Origin: Gamarada debralockiae
Lineage: Eukaryota; Ascomycota; Leotiomycetes; Helotiales; Hyphodiscaceae
Direction of reading: 5' to 3'
Length of the DNA stretch: 64,000 bases
NCBI GenBank assembly: GCA_002803225.1
Contig: NXFV01000458.1
Span: 1-64,000, forward strand
A program made the position numbers and the translations under genes. Of the stretch, positions 10,382-22,665 are shown piece after piece; within the stretch, counting starts at the first letter, position 1; the number at the start of each line of letters is the position of its first letter. Under the pieces are notes generated by a model. The model was not told where the DNA came from and searched no databases. It was given only the letters and a program-made list of their open reading frames with translations.

Positions 10382-11966
10382 ATGGACGAGCTCAAAACAA
10401 CTAAGCACCCGGTGCCGGGCTCTCGTACCGAAGGTTGGTCTACACATGCTTGAGAGCTCTTGAACTAGTCCCGCCTAATCGTGGAATGCAGGGCCATGCC
10501 ATGATCCAGACACTGAGATTGTCACTTGGGATAGACTAGATGATCCACGAGATCCATTCAATTGGCCTCTACAGAAGAAATGGTGGGCAATCGGACTTGG
10601 TCTTTTTGCGAGCTTCGTCTCTTCTATGAACGGGACCATCATCTCGGTTGCCCACAAGGCCATCAATGAGGAATTTCACATCTCCGATGCAATATTCCCT
10701 AATTCCTACTGGCTAACCACGTCCTGGGGAATAGGGGGCGCGCTGTTCCCGCTTGTCTTGTTTCCTGTCATGGAGGACTTCGGAGTTCGACCCGTGGTTC
10801 TCGGCACCTATTTCTTCTTCATCTGCCTTCTGATTCCAGTCGGCCTGGCTCAAAACTTTGCAACACTTATCATAGTTCGGTTCTTTAGCGGCGGGTGTGT
10901 TCAGCTCCTAGGCAATGCTGTCGCTGGCGTCATATCAAATGTTTTTCAAGGAGATCGAGCCAGGAGTGTACCGATAAGTCTTTACGTTACGACATATCTT
11001 GCTGCGACGAGCATGGGCCCAGTGGTGGGTTCCTCTATACTTCAATTCCTTTCTTGGCGTTGGATTGGTTACATCGAATTAATCTGGACCGCTGCCCTTT
11101 TTCCTATCTTCATCATCGGTCTTCCAGAGAGCCGCAGTTCGGCTATCCTGCTAGCCAGGGCCAAACGGCTGCGCCACGAGGGAAAGAAGGCGTACACGGC
11201 AGAGGAGCTTGATCATACACCATTGTATCAGGTCCTCATCAAAAGCGTGCAACGGCCTCTGTACATGTTATATACGGAATCGGTTGTTTTCGTTGCTACT
11301 CTTTGGGCTGCCTTTAGCCTTGGAACGATTTACCTATTCACTCAATCTGTCGAGCAGGTGTATGGAGAGCTCTACGGTTGGGATGCCGTACAGGCGGGAT
11401 ATGTCCAAGTTGCTATTGTCATTGGGGAAATCCTTGGCTGCGGACTTTGTGTGTCTACTAATCGCTGGTACTACGCTTCTGCCGCCCGGAATACCGAAGC
11501 TCCGGGTACACCTATCCCTGAGGCTAGACTGTATGCATCGGTCATTGGAGGATTCTTTGGTGTCACTGGCGGGATGTTTGTGTATGGATGGACATCATAC
11601 TCCGCCATACATTGGATGGCACCCACCCTCGGCTTAGCTATGGTGGGTTTCGGAACTACCGCTGTCGTGGTGAGCATTGCAAACTATCTTATCGATGCAT
11701 ACAGCAAGTATGCGGCGAGCGCTCTTGGGGCCGTCGGCTTAGTTGAGAACACCTCCATCGCTTTTCTCCCTCTTGCTGCGACAGCCATGTACACGGACCT
11801 CGGATTTCAATGGGCTAGCTCACTTCTCGCGTTCGTGTCTCTAGCACTCGTTGCTACTCCGTTTGTGGTACTCACATGGGGTAAAGAGATCAGATCTCGC
11901 AGTCCATTCATGAAAGAGGCCATTATAGACCGGCGAAGAGACAGCATCGCAGCAGACAGCGCATGA
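10382..11966 (+). CDS. MFS transporter (DHA1/polyamine-type)
   Basis: Two exons: 10382-10433 and 10492-11966, separated by a 58-nt intron (GTTGGT donor, CCTAATC branch region, GCAG acceptor). The joined frame gives 508 aa. The soluble N-terminus ends DDPRDPFNWPLQKKWW, a typical fungal DHA1 lead into helix 1, followed by about twelve hydrophobic segments, PESR after helix 6 and a basic C-terminal tail. It is likely a plasma-membrane proton antiporter for drugs, polyamines or small metabolites; the substrate cannot be read from sequence. The start is the ATG in frame with exon 2 after splicing. No frame breaks, so it is probably functional. It is not clearly clustered with biosynthetic genes. 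Confidence 0.88.
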
Positions 11967-12639
11967 CGGAGCCAACTATCAACAATATTCAACCTTGTCT
12001 GACCAGCCAAGCTTTTGGTTATTTCGATAGATTACACCACTTCACTTCGATATATCGTATAAACTTCATCTTCTACATAATGCAACAATTCCCTTTATCC
12101 GAGATCAAATGGATTCCCTAGTTCCCTACCTTATTGCTTGCCAATGTCCTAGAGCAGCCCAGTTTCTCAATTTCGACGTTATTAGTATAGCCCATCATCT
12201 GTTCGCATTGAACGAGTCCTAGTAAAGGACAGTATTCAATGTTCCATCCGCTGCTCATGGAGAAGCTTTATCGACACTAGTGACTTATGCTGTCCTACAC
12301 GCAAAACTTTAGTGCACACCCAGGCTTGGGGAAACGTCGAATTGGCAGCGCCGTGGAGGAATAATGAATCCGCCTATAGAATGATTATCGGACTCGGTAT
12401 ACTGTGACGCTGCTCGTACAATGGGTTTGCGATTGGATGCCAAAATGTCGGCCTCGAATGTTCACAACACATTCACACTGTTTTCTCATCTGGGGTTACA
12501 GCGCGCTCAGGGTAGAAAAAAGCGCCATCAGCGTAGAGAATGACGCCACCCTTTTTTTTATTTTATAGCGAATTGCTCTTCTCATTCATTGTCTTCAGGC
12601 CACTTTCATACACTTTGTTTCATTTTCACGAAGAATATA
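11967..12639. other. Intergenic spacer
   Basis: No gene. Near 12502-12560 a patch reading GCTCAGGGTAGAAAAAAGCG resembles the inner repeats of the 8110-8529 element and may be a remnant of the same family. Confidence 0.4.
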
Positions 12640-13200
12640 ATGACTCCAATAGCCAACCACCTTAAGACCTTCACGAAATTCTCCGAGTTACCGCTCGAGC
12701 TGCGAAGAAAAATATGGAGAGACGCAATCCTCGATATCGGCCGTCCTTCAATCACTGAACTACAAAACTTGGAGACAGAATTACACCTACCCTCCCTCTC
12801 CTCTTTCTCTCTTATCTTCAATATCAGTCGAGAAGCACAGGAGAAGCGGACATAATCTCGCTTGCTCGTTACGGAGAGGTGGAGGAAATACTTTACTTCT
12901 ATCCAAGAGAACCGCAATGTATTTTAAAAATGCTCTGTGCTACTTGAGAGAGTATATTTTCGACCCTCACGTTAAATTAATGAGCCTATCGTTGGGAAGA
13001 CAAGATCAGAGCGATACGTCTGCTTCTGTCGTCACTTTCGGAAAGGGATCGCGCCAAAATCCAGAACCTCGCTGTCGAAACAGATAGTTATCTAGATATC
13101 CCGCTCCAGGATGCAAAACTGCTTTGCAAGAGAGCTTCTTTCATTCGAGAAATTGGATGCCTTCACTGTCGTAATGAATGTCCGGGTTCGATTTAAGAAG
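12640..13200 (+). pseudogene. 2EXR-family protein gene, decayed (copy A)
   Basis: Starts with ATG and reads into FTKFSELPLELRRKIWRDAI, the hallmark of the fungal 2EXR domain (ELP.E.R..IW). The first frame stops after REAQEKRT (12855). Later fragments in other frames (for example DRAKIQNLAVETD near 13040 and LDAFTVVMNVRVRF near 13150) match the expected continuation, so the gene is broken by frame changes. The function of the family is unknown; members are highly expanded in filamentous ascomycetes. A second copy follows about 1 kb downstream. Confidence 0.65.
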
Positions 13201-13793
13201 CACTTTGGGGATAGGGTCTTGTTGAACCAGATATAGAACCTCGACGTAGACGAAGCAGGTGGGGAAGTCGTCTAGTAAACTCTGTTGTTGATACGAGAGA
13301 AGATTGCTTAAAATATTTGGTTCAATAAGTCGGGACCATACCGAATAGAGGAGACCAACTCTGGGGATTGTATGCTGGGATGGAGAGCTTGGAGCTTTCG
13401 ATTGAAAGGGGTGAAACTAAGTCAGGAGACGGGATATCCGAAGTGACATAAATGAGAACTCTCTCCTGAAAAAATAGGTTATCGAATAAATAATCGACGT
13501 AGTTGTCATTGCTTGCAAGGCTCCAGAGTCTTCTCGACTCGTAGGTTAAACAAGTCCGTTTGCATCCCGCAAATGCAAATGTTTCAGCTACCTTGACCCT
13601 TTACCAACTGAAAACCCTCTCCGCCTTCCTTCACATTCTTCACTCATCTTCAACTGGATTTGACCTCTAAACCTGATTCATTGTGATTTTGCTATAAGAC
13701 ACAACGCTTCCTGCCCCTCTGTCCTCAACCACTTGCCCAAAGTATCTTGCTGAATTCCACACTACAGCAACCTCGACTTGCTCTCCGATTACC

Positions 13794-14360
13794 ATGTCTT
13801 TTTTCTCTTCCAAGAAGCCAGAGGCCTTCATGCTGTTCCCAGCCCTTCCCCTGGAAATTCGTCAAAGAATATGGCGAATTGTACTTTCCAAATCAAGCAG
13901 TCTATCATCGAGATACGGACTCGTAACGACATGTTCATACCAACACGCTCCCCTCGTGCTGTGTTCCATTCCATGTCAATAAGAGAACCCCAATGCGAAG
14001 TTGAAATGGCGCTGGACAGTCTCTTCTTTGCGGCTGATCAGGGTACACAAACGCGGATCTACGTTGACCTGAAACAAGATGTCTTGTATCTCAACGATTC
14101 CACCTGCTCCATGTCATTCAATGCCATTCTGAACGACGAAAGAGACGATGTGGTGAGAATGTTTTCGGGCTTGCTGACTCGTTTTCGGAGGACGATCGAG
14201 CCTGGGTCCAAAATCTGGCTGTTGGTAATACCACGCGGGGCTTATTCGACTACCAGGACACATTCACACGAGATACTGTTCGTTTCCTAGGACTCCAGGC
14301 CTTGGTGATTGCCTTGACCAGTTTTAGACAAAGAACAAATATCTTGGCTGCAGAACTTTA
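13794..14360 (+). pseudogene. 2EXR-family protein gene, frame-broken (copy B)
   Basis: ATG at 13794 leads to LFPALPLEIRQRIWRIVL, a clear 2EXR start. The continuation then shifts frame near 13890 (IEIRTRNDMFIPTRSPRAVF), runs through IYVDLKQDVLYLNDSTC, and shifts again near 14205 (VQNLAVGN...LGLQALVIALT), ending at TAA near 14360. Two one-base changes would explain this. It may be a recent pseudogene or contain assembly indels. CT-rich upstream sequence near 13620-13790 looks like an ordinary fungal leader. Confidence 0.7.
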
Positions 14361-15830
14361 ATTCATCGACTTTCCATTCCGACTATGAGGCAGTGCTGGT
14401 GCGGAGGATATGAGCAATGTGTCCCAGGACCACCAACAAATATCCTCAGTGGGCTAGGATCATCATGCCAGCGGAAGGCGCCTGTCTGTTTTCGAGAGGC
14501 CAATCCAGTAGCACCTTATGGGATGGGAAATGAAGGAGGAAGGAATATTGAAAATATGCAGACTCTCTGGGCTCGGCTTCCTTCCCGAAGTGATCAATCT
14601 TACATCATGTACGAAAATCTTGTGAGAATGGTTTCTGCTTCCGACGAAGTGGTGTTCTTGACGCAGCCCCTTAAGCTCTTCCCCTCATCCCAGCATAGCC
14701 AGCACAGACTCCAAACTTTAGGAAGTAAGGTTGCTAACTAGAACAGTTAAGATATGGGACGCAGAGAAGACAACATCAGAGAAAGTAAGAAAGTACGACG
14801 TGCAACAACGTTATCGTCTTAGCCATGCGAGCGTGAGAGCTTTGGATGTATTACAAGTAGTGGAAGCGATATCTCGTTTATCCATCACAAGTTCGAAGGC
14901 ATGTCCAACGAGCAATCACAGAGCTCGGAGCAAAACCAGCGGAGAAAGTGAGAAATGCGACTTGCAACAAAAGCACTTGACTCAATCTCTTCAGAAAGAA
15001 GCTTTTCGGATGTCAAGAATTGACGCCTCGCCTTCGTTCACGTAGATTACGTTGGCTACCACGCCACACATCTGCATGATCCAAGATGGCAATCTCGGCA
15101 TGAATGAGAATCCCATTTGCCGTAATTCTCCGATCTGCAACAAAAAACAGCATGCGATGTTGATGCCGCAACGAAACCTTTCCTTTCGGTCAAGTTTTGG
15201 ATAGTAAAACAGCTGCAACCAGGTCGCCGAAAATCTAGTTTGAACTCCAAATTTCCAGCCAGATTCATTTCCCTGCCGTTTCCATACACAGAATCTCTAT
15301 GCCGACACACATCCAACGTAACTAAACTTCTTATCATACATCTCTCTCTCCCATCGAACCCCCAGAAGTGGGGATTTGGTATGACATGTAGAGATTCCGG
15401 CAGGGGTGAGGATGAGACGTTTGGTTCGATTGGTTGGATATGGCGGGAGTGTCGCAGCCTTATTGACGCGCAGGCGGGAGATGGTGGAGACGTATCGCTG
15501 GGGTCTGTTTGGATCGTAGACCGAGGTCACCAATGACAACAGAGAGAGAGTTTGCCGGGAACACGTACCAACCCTGTCAAATCGATACAATTTTCTCCTT
15601 CAATCTAACTTATGATGGATGTGCTGGAACGCGACTTTCATCTTGGGGGAGGGTGTGCTGGATCAAAACATGTAAAGTGAATGGGATTCACGACACAATT
15701 GGCAGAGAGAACTGCTTCTACTTCGGTAAAATAGAATCGCATTGCAATCTAAACTTCTATCTCAAGTCTACAAGTACGCAATGAGTGATCGAAACTTCTA
15801 CCCATAAATATGCGTTTTCTCAATGTATGC
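14361..15830. other. Intergenic region with uncertain remnants
   Basis: Several short frames on both strands (for example 14385-14741 and 14731-15045) with no family recognised. Part may be the degraded tail of the 2EXR copy. Nothing else can be supported. Confidence 0.4.
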
Positions 15831-17575
15831 TCAGTTCACACCAAAGCTCTTCCTAACCGCGACGCCGAATCTCTCAATAGCCTCGGTCATCTTGTCCTCT
15901 GACGCAGCAGCAAATGTAGCTCGGAAGAACATGTCTGTAGGATGGAAGCCTGCTCTGTCGGCTGTGAACCAACTACCTCGGGAGACAAGAACCCCTTGAT
16001 CAACTGCTGCCATGAAAATCTCTTCTTCGATCTCGACAACGCGTTTCGTTTTGGCGTGCGGGTGTTTGTGCCAATCGACTTGCATCCAAAGCTATTGCCT
16101 ATTAGCCTTGATCTTACCAAAAAGTTATCGTGAGACTTACAAACATGCCCGCAGCAGGTGGGTTCCAGCTGACCAAATCCTTCGGCAGGTATTTCTCGCA
16201 CGCAGCAAGAATAACATCCCGTCGTCTTGTGTACTCCAATCGTAGATTAATCAACCACTGCAAGTACCCGTTGTGGCCCCAGCTCTCATCCAGCATCTTG
16301 TACAATACGATCTGGGAGATTCCGCTAGGGTTTTGATTCGAGCATTCGTTATGTCGCACGAATCGCTCCACAATTTGCTCGGAAGCCGTGATCCAGCCAA
16401 CTCGAGAGCCAGGCGCAATGACCTTGGAGAAGGAATCCATGCGCATGACTCGGCCGTCAATGTCCATGCTAAGGTATGTCGGAATGAGTGCTTTGAGGAA
16501 TGCTTCGTTGTTTTCGGGTGGAGGCACATCTGGGGCGTTCGGGCCAGTGTAGGGTTGCATTTGGAGGAAGTAGTAGGGCTCGTCTTCGATGATGTAGACG
16601 TCGTGTTTTTGGCACACTTTGTAGATGTCCTTCCGTCGCTGCACTCCTTGTGTTGCTCCAGTAGGGTTCTGGCCAGACGGAACGGTGTAGAGAAGGTGCG
16701 GCTTTCTGGCTCCTCGGGCCTTCTCGTCCCAATTGCTTATGATCTCGTCCATACTCTCTGGTAGAAGGCCTTCGCTGTCCATCTTCACTCCCAAGAATTT
16801 GATTCCCAGAGGAGCAGCAGTCTCGACCGCCGAAGCAAATGTATATTCCTCAGACAAGACATAGTCGCCCCTCTCGCAGAACATGCGATAAGTCTGCTCT
16901 AATGCGGACGTACTGCCCACAGAAAGTGCGCAATGCCAATCCGCGTATGGAGGGTTACAGACAATTTCCGTATGCTCAGTAACGAAACGTATCATTTGTG
17001 CCGAGCCCGATCCCAACCCATAATTGAGCGCAATCGATAGATCGTATACACTCTTTCCCTCTGCGACGTCATATTTAGCCGCTGTCAACGTCGTGCCAGT
17101 TTCTTTTGTTTCTCGTTCGGAAAAGTGGGGTGGTTTTGGGATCTTTATGGACAATTCTTCGATGGGAAAGTAGTCAGCGCATGGCAGACCTCCGCCGAGA
17201 GAGATCAGGCCTGGGTTCTTCAGGAATTTCGCGGCGCCTTTGAGGCTAGAGGGGTTTCGAGCCTTGCTTTCGACGCTGAGGTAGTCTGCATATGTTAATT
17301 ACGCGCAAAGAGTGGGGGTGGGTGACTTACGATCCCATCTTTTCGCTTTGGGCTTTCCAGCGGTCTGCGAGAGTCAGTAGAAGATCCATTGACGGTGCTG
17401 CTAAACTGACCGGACTCTTGAAGAAATCACTGCTGGTGTATGCCGCAGTGCCAGCGACCAACTTGCCTGCCTTCAATCGTCGCGCAGATACTCCACCGAT
17501 GGTCAATGGGTTAGGAAGCACAATTGCCTCCGTATCTCTGACTGCATCGATATCAATCGCTGAAGGGGGAGCCAT
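15831..17575 (-). CDS. Aromatic / alpha-aminoadipate aminotransferase (ARO8-like)
   Basis: Four exons: 17411-17575, 17331-17364, 16141-17285 and 15831-16091. The introns (46, 45 and 49 nt) have GTCAGT/GTAAGT donors and GCAG/ATAG acceptors and give 534 aa without breaks. This is a fold-type I PLP aminotransferase of the kynurenine/alpha-aminoadipate/ARO8 group. Visible are GGGLPCADYFP, SVGSTSALEQTYR, PSGQNPTG, IIEDEPYYFL, and SFSKVIAPGSRVGW with the PLP lysine near residue 353. The family transfers amino groups between aromatic amino acids or aminoadipate and 2-oxo acids. Length is normal. Start chosen at the first ATG, where the spliced N-terminus aligns with family logic. The neighbours do not reveal a pathway. 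Confidence 0.9.
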
Positions 17576-18219
17576 CTTTGTATGATTGTGCAAGAGAAAT
17601 TTGCAGAAAGGAGAAGAAAAGTGCGGGACGAGCCCTTGAAGAATGACGCTGCAAGGGAGATGCTCGACGCGGCACTTTATGCAGTTCGCGGGGAAGTGCG
17701 AATACGATGTCAACACAAAGGCGTGAAGGAATTGAGAAGCTTACCAACGAGGCGGTCAAGAGGTCATGAGGCTCTATCGAGGGGTGAATGCGATCTCGGC
17801 GGCCAGTAAAGTTTGTTGATTGTAGTCATAGTTTGCCAGGGAAGGGATATGAAATCCACAAAGGCTGAAAAATGGAGTAATGTGTTATCGGTTATCTCTC
17901 CTCCTAGTTCTCCTTGTCTAACCCGACAATAAGCGAGCCCCTTTATGCTCTGAGGAGCCACCAGGCCCAGTCAAGCATCTACTTCTTCTACAATCAAGTA
18001 ACTTTATATTCGAAAAACGCACGGACTGGGCTTATGGGAGAGGATACTGTCGGAGGGAGAGACCTTGTTTGAGGTGTACTCGCTGAGATCTCATTTCATA
18101 AGAGAAGTGATTGATCCAATATCTATGTGATCTAAAACTACCGTCCAACCATAAGCGCCTTCAAATGCTCTTCAAATCCGCTATGCCGTTAATATACAAG
18201 TTGTACAAAATAATTATGA
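17576..18219. other. Intergenic spacer
   Basis: Upstream of the aminotransferase and downstream of the helicase. No gene supported. Confidence 0.5.
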
Positions 18220-21200
18220 CTACTTATTCCACCTATTGAGGAGGTCCAGTAACGTACTCTTTGGTTTTGGCCGTTCTCCTCTTGAGCCCTTTCCCCTTCT
18301 CTCAAATTTCTCTTCCATGCGATCCCGTGCTCTTCCACGCAAGACTTCCTCCAGCTTTCCATCGCTGTAGAAACCGCGTGGCCTCTCCAAACGCTTGGGC
18401 GGCTTGTATTCTGCGTCACCGTAGAAGTTTCTGTCCTCGGCGAGCGGAATTCTTCCAGGTGTTGGATCCAGTTCGATCGTTCGATCAGAGCGAGATGAAG
18501 AATATAAGTTTTGAAGATCGGTGTTGTCCCGTTCTTTGCTGTCATCGTAGAATCTGGGCTTATTCATTGTCGAGCGTGAATACAGTGGACCCGTCGGTGC
18601 GCAACTCTCCAAAGCGTCCACGATACCCTTGACTAGAGGATCTCTCACCTTGTCTTGCTCCAGGAATTGTTCTCTTCCGACGCTTTTTTGTCTCGGCGCT
18701 CCAAGACGACCAAAAGTCCTCTCGAGGAATCCTTGCAGAGTGTGATTGAGACGTTGAAGTAAAATCTTCTCTTGTTTGCGGACGAAAAAAGGTATCCATT
18801 CATCGATCATGAGAGTTGCGCCTTGTGCGGACAACTTTCCACCAAAGAGAATAACGGCCAGAGGGAACGTTCGAGCCACAGAGCGCAGAAAGATGCCGTG
18901 ATCGTCCGCTTGAGTCTTTTCCGCGAAGGAAAAGAGAGTTCCAGGCGGTGCTGCGTCTTCGATTGTGATTTTGCCATATCGCTTGCCGCTTTCTGGTCGA
19001 GGGGCGGCGAGGGAATAGGGAAAGATTGCCGCTTCATTCTCGTGAACCGTCCGCAGAAATCTAGGCAAGCCCCCTCTCGTTCGTACAGCAATATTGGGGT
19101 AGAAACCAGCCGTTGCTAGGGCAACTTGTAGTGCTTCGGAATCCGAGTATACGTTTTCGGATGCGGACCCGTAGTGGGCGGCCATTCCGTTGATACCCTG
19201 TAGGCCTGGTTCAACGAGTCCCGACGACTGCAGAATATCCAAAATCTGGTTTGCAGTCCGAGCTATGTGGCATAGTGTATCGTGATGAAGAAAATTTGCA
19301 TAAGCAAACGGTCTCTCAGGCTGCCATGATCCTCGTCCAGAGCGTTTCAGTCGTCGCCATTCCTGAAAGGCGTTGATGATTGCCGCATGATCATTCCCCG
19401 TGCCCATGGCCCATTTCGCTTTACACTTTTCCGCTTCCTCCCTTCTATCCAGTGGGCTTAGGAATGGATTTCTTGCTGTTGAAACAGCGGCCAGGATTAA
19501 GATGGGGTCTAGACACCTGAAGATTGCTGCCAGTACCACCATTTTACCAATCGAGGGGCCCAGTGGCAATGCAGACAAATATCGACCAAGCGGAGTGAGA
19601 TTTTGGTCTTCGTCGAGTGCTCTCAAAGCTTGAAGCTCGTCAATAGAAGTTTCGACAGCGCTTTGACTTGGAGGTTCGATCGCTCTTCTCAAGAATTCCC
19701 ATATATCTTTAACTCCAATACTCTTGATCTGCAAACACAGGCTTTGCAAATCAGTTCTCAGTATTTCGGGTTTCGGCGCTACCTCGAAAGACTCATATCG
19801 AGCTTTCGATGCCATCGTGTAGTAGTGGCCATGTTGGACACGACCAGCTCGGCCAGCGCGCTGCTGAGCATTGGATTTGGCCGTCCATGCGGAGACGAGA
19901 CTCGTAATGCGTCGTGATTTGTCGTATTGGATTTCCCGCTGCTTGCTCGAGTCGACCACGTATACCACATCAGGAATAGTGACAGATGTTTCCGCGATGT
20001 TTGTAGCCAGAATAATTTTTCTTTGGCCAGGACCAACTTTTGCAAATACATCTTGTTGCATTTGAGGTAGTGAGGAATGCAACACGTATACTCTATAGCC
20101 GGGATTGTTGCCAAAATCGATGCCCAGAGGTCTCGCATTGCTTAACAGTTTCTCCAGAGCTACAATCTCCTGGAGACCAGGTAAGAATACCAGAATCGAC
20201 CCTTCGGTTGTTGTCTTCAATAGATGAGCAATAGTGACACCCATGAGGCCAATTGGGGTCAAAGTGTCCTCTCTATCGATAACAACGTCAACCTCACCAT
20301 CCTCGCCGACTATTCCCTTGGACTTCCAATTGATCAGGGTTTTATTGTCATTGGACTCGTCATCTTCCAAGTTGACAGCAGGAGTTTCGCGCAAGCGAGG
20401 CATGGATGGATCTTCCAGTTCGCGACTGATGTAATTATCGCTGTCCCTCGAGTACAGGTCGATCGCCATCGCCCGTGAGTAAGTGTTCTTGAGCTGGGAG
20501 TAAATGTCATCCAGAAAGTGCGAAGTGACAGGGAAAGTTCTTCCGGGAACCTCAATGTACGGGCACATTCCGTTCGGGTATCCGCTTCCAAAATACTTGC
20601 AGAATAGTGATGTATCGATAGTGGCTGACATTAAGATTACCTTGATCGGAGGCTTACCCGCTGCTTTGCGATCTTGCATCAGGTTCTTCAAAACGACGAG
20701 CAAAAAGTCGTTGTTCAAATCACGCTCGTGAACTTCATCAACGATGATGTGCGAGATGCCCTCCAGTGTCTCGGCTTGGCTGCCCTGCATCTGTTTCAAT
20801 AGAACACCAGTCGTACAGTAATGAATTGAGCCCCCAAACTCTGGAGGCTTGGAGTCAAATCTGACGGAGTAGCCAACACTTTCGCGCAGGTGTTCGTTTC
20901 GTTCCATTGCTACTCTCTGGGCAACCGAGACAGCTGCAATTCGACGTGGCTGAGTACATATGATGTTGCAAGATCCTCCTTTCCCATCTCGAATGAGATC
21001 ATTAAGGATCAGTTGAGGTATCTGAGTCGTCTTTCCTGATCCCGTTGCGCCAACAACTACACAAACGTCGTTCTCGTTTATCATCTTCATGACTCGATCT
21101 CTATACTGACTCATGGGTAGTTCCAGTCTCAGACGACGAAGTTCCGTAAGAGACGGATGTGTTTCATAAAATTCGAGCTTTCTTTGCAACAACTCGCTCT

Positions 21201-22665
21201 TCTCCTCAATTTCGCTGCCACTGAGTTGGCGTGAACGTTGCGTTGTTCGTTCTGCCCTGTCCTCGAACTTGTTGGCGTTAAGGGTATTTTTGGTCTCCGC
21301 GGCTCCAGCTTCCTGAAGCGTATTTTCCAAAAGTTTGATGGTGTCTGGACCAAAACCAATATCAATTGGACTCACGGGCTTGAGAATGTCGCCGTTTCCT
21401 CGTTTCATTTCCTTCACAAATTTCTCCCACAAGTATGCACTTTCTCTTTTCAGTGCCATCGCAGCCGCGAGGTAGCCTACAGCTTCAGCATCCGATTTTC
21501 CCACCATGGCAATACCTTCGAAGGTCTTCTCGAGGTCTTCTCCCCGTGACACACCAGGCCATGCATTGCTATCGAAAAGAGGTTTCCAAGTTGTCTTTAA
21601 TATGGCAATATCATTGCGGTCGTTTCGAATTGCGGGACTCTTCAACGTAACTTTCGTGATCCATGTGCCACCGGTTTTGTTTTCCTTTGTCTCTTCAAGA
21701 TTGACGCTGCACTCGATCCTCTGATGATTACAGTAAAAGTGGACGAATTTCTCGCTTGAGTCGGTGGTGAGACTAGTGTAATCCTTGACAAGTAATGTGC
21801 CGTCTCCTATCTCCTCATGTCGAGCCTCCGCAGCGTGTTTCAAGGATATGGAGGCCGCCAACATCGCGTGAGGGACATTGAACCCTCTACCATAGCCATC
21901 CAATCCGAGTTGAGGAATTGATGCATGAGCTCTGTATGTGGGTTTGCCTTTGACATTCCTTTTCATTCTGTGGAAGGAGAATACAGGCAAGCAGTCATGA
22001 CGAGCGGCGTAGTCAATGATGTCCCTTTTCGCATCGGCTTCTCGGCGCAATTTTGATGGCCCTGGGTCTATATATCGACTGGCTCCAGCGACGATTTGTT
22101 GAAAATCTCGTAATTTGTGAAGTTGGCAGAGAGCATGTAGATTCGCAGCTTCTTCTGCTTCCTTTACCGTGGCTCCATGGCCTTCTACTTTCAAAGAGCG
22201 GTTATTCTCAAGCGTGATATGTAGAGTAGCTAGTTCAACGACCTTCCCTCCAGTAACATGACGTGAAAGTCGCTGGCTATGTTGTTTGACAAGACAAGAT
22301 TCCTTGACCAGGCTGGGGAATTCTACAACTGGATCGAAATAATTGCCATATTGAGAAGCGGTTGGTACTTCGTATACGCTTCGAATGTGGTCTTTGTAGT
22401 ATAGAACAGGTTTTTCTTTAGAGTTTCGGGAAACCGTTCTGGAGCGTTGTCGAGGTTTCTCTTTGGATGCGGGTTCGGGTTTTGTGGCAGGTTTTCCCTT
22501 GTCCTTGACCCCAAAAACCTCTTCAATCGGGATGACAGTGTTCGATTCTCGACGCACGCGCCTTTTCACCATTTGAGATGTCCATCTGATCTGGATTTGA
22601 GGATGCGCAGACACTCTGAGAGGAGCCGCTCGGATTGATATCACCCTCGTCGCAGCGCGAAGCAT
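18220..22665 (-). CDS. DEAH/DExH-box RNA helicase, possibly mitochondrial
   Basis: A single uninterrupted exon encodes 1481 aa. The first residues (MLRAATRVISIRAAPLRV) are Arg-rich and free of acids, like a mitochondrial presequence. Around residues 120-450 are double-stranded-RNA-binding-like segments. The helicase core has Walker A GATGSGKTTQIPQL (about 540), DEVHERD (about 642), SAT, and QRAGRAGR (about 937). HA2 and OB-fold regions follow, then a basic Arg/Lys-rich tail. It belongs to the DHX29/DHX36/DHX57-like DExH group and should unwind RNA or remodel RNPs using ATP. The organelle assignment is inference from the N-terminus only. There is no sign of decay, in contrast to several neighbours. 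Confidence 0.92.
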   Translation of the reverse strand: MLRAATRVISIRAAPLRVSAHPQIQIRWTSQMVKRRVRRESNTVIPIEEVFGVKDKGKPATKPEPASKEKPRQRSRTVSRNSKEKPVLYYKDHIRSVYEVPTASQYGNYFDPVVEFPSLVKESCLVKQHSQRLSRHVTGGKVVELATLHITLENNRSLKVEGHGATVKEAEEAANLHALCQLHKLRDFQQIVAGASRYIDPGPSKLRREADAKRDIIDYAARHDCLPVFSFHRMKRNVKGKPTYRAHASIPQLGLDGYGRGFNVPHAMLAASISLKHAAEARHEEIGDGTLLVKDYTSLTTDSSEKFVHFYCNHQRIECSVNLEETKENKTGGTWITKVTLKSPAIRNDRNDIAILKTTWKPLFDSNAWPGVSRGEDLEKTFEGIAMVGKSDAEAVGYLAAAMALKRESAYLWEKFVKEMKRGNGDILKPVSPIDIGFGPDTIKLLENTLQEAGAAETKNTLNANKFEDRAERTTQRSRQLSGSEIEEKSELLQRKLEFYETHPSLTELRRLRLELPMSQYRDRVMKMINENDVCVVVGATGSGKTTQIPQLILNDLIRDGKGGSCNIICTQPRRIAAVSVAQRVAMERNEHLRESVGYSVRFDSKPPEFGGSIHYCTTGVLLKQMQGSQAETLEGISHIIVDEVHERDLNNDFLLVVLKNLMQDRKAAGKPPIKVILMSATIDTSLFCKYFGSGYPNGMCPYIEVPGRTFPVTSHFLDDIYSQLKNTYSRAMAIDLYSRDSDNYISRELEDPSMPRLRETPAVNLEDDESNDNKTLINWKSKGIVGEDGEVDVVIDREDTLTPIGLMGVTIAHLLKTTTEGSILVFLPGLQEIVALEKLLSNARPLGIDFGNNPGYRVYVLHSSLPQMQQDVFAKVGPGQRKIILATNIAETSVTIPDVVYVVDSSKQREIQYDKSRRITSLVSAWTAKSNAQQRAGRAGRVQHGHYYTMASKARYESFEVAPKPEILRTDLQSLCLQIKSIGVKDIWEFLRRAIEPPSQSAVETSIDELQALRALDEDQNLTPLGRYLSALPLGPSIGKMVVLAAIFRCLDPILILAAVSTARNPFLSPLDRREEAEKCKAKWAMGTGNDHAAIINAFQEWRRLKRSGRGSWQPERPFAYANFLHHDTLCHIARTANQILDILQSSGLVEPGLQGINGMAAHYGSASENVYSDSEALQVALATAGFYPNIAVRTRGGLPRFLRTVHENEAAIFPYSLAAPRPESGKRYGKITIEDAAPPGTLFSFAEKTQADDHGIFLRSVARTFPLAVILFGGKLSAQGATLMIDEWIPFFVRKQEKILLQRLNHTLQGFLERTFGRLGAPRQKSVGREQFLEQDKVRDPLVKGIVDALESCAPTGPLYSRSTMNKPRFYDDSKERDNTDLQNLYSSSRSDRTIELDPTPGRIPLAEDRNFYGDAEYKPPKRLERPRGFYSDGKLEEVLRGRARDRMEEKFERRGKGSRGERPKPKSTLLDLLNRWNK

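Noticed and set aside
10382..17575. Biosynthetic gene cluster suggested by an MFS transporter near an aminotransferase
   Set aside because: No core synthase, and decayed 2EXR genes lie between them; proximity alone is not support.
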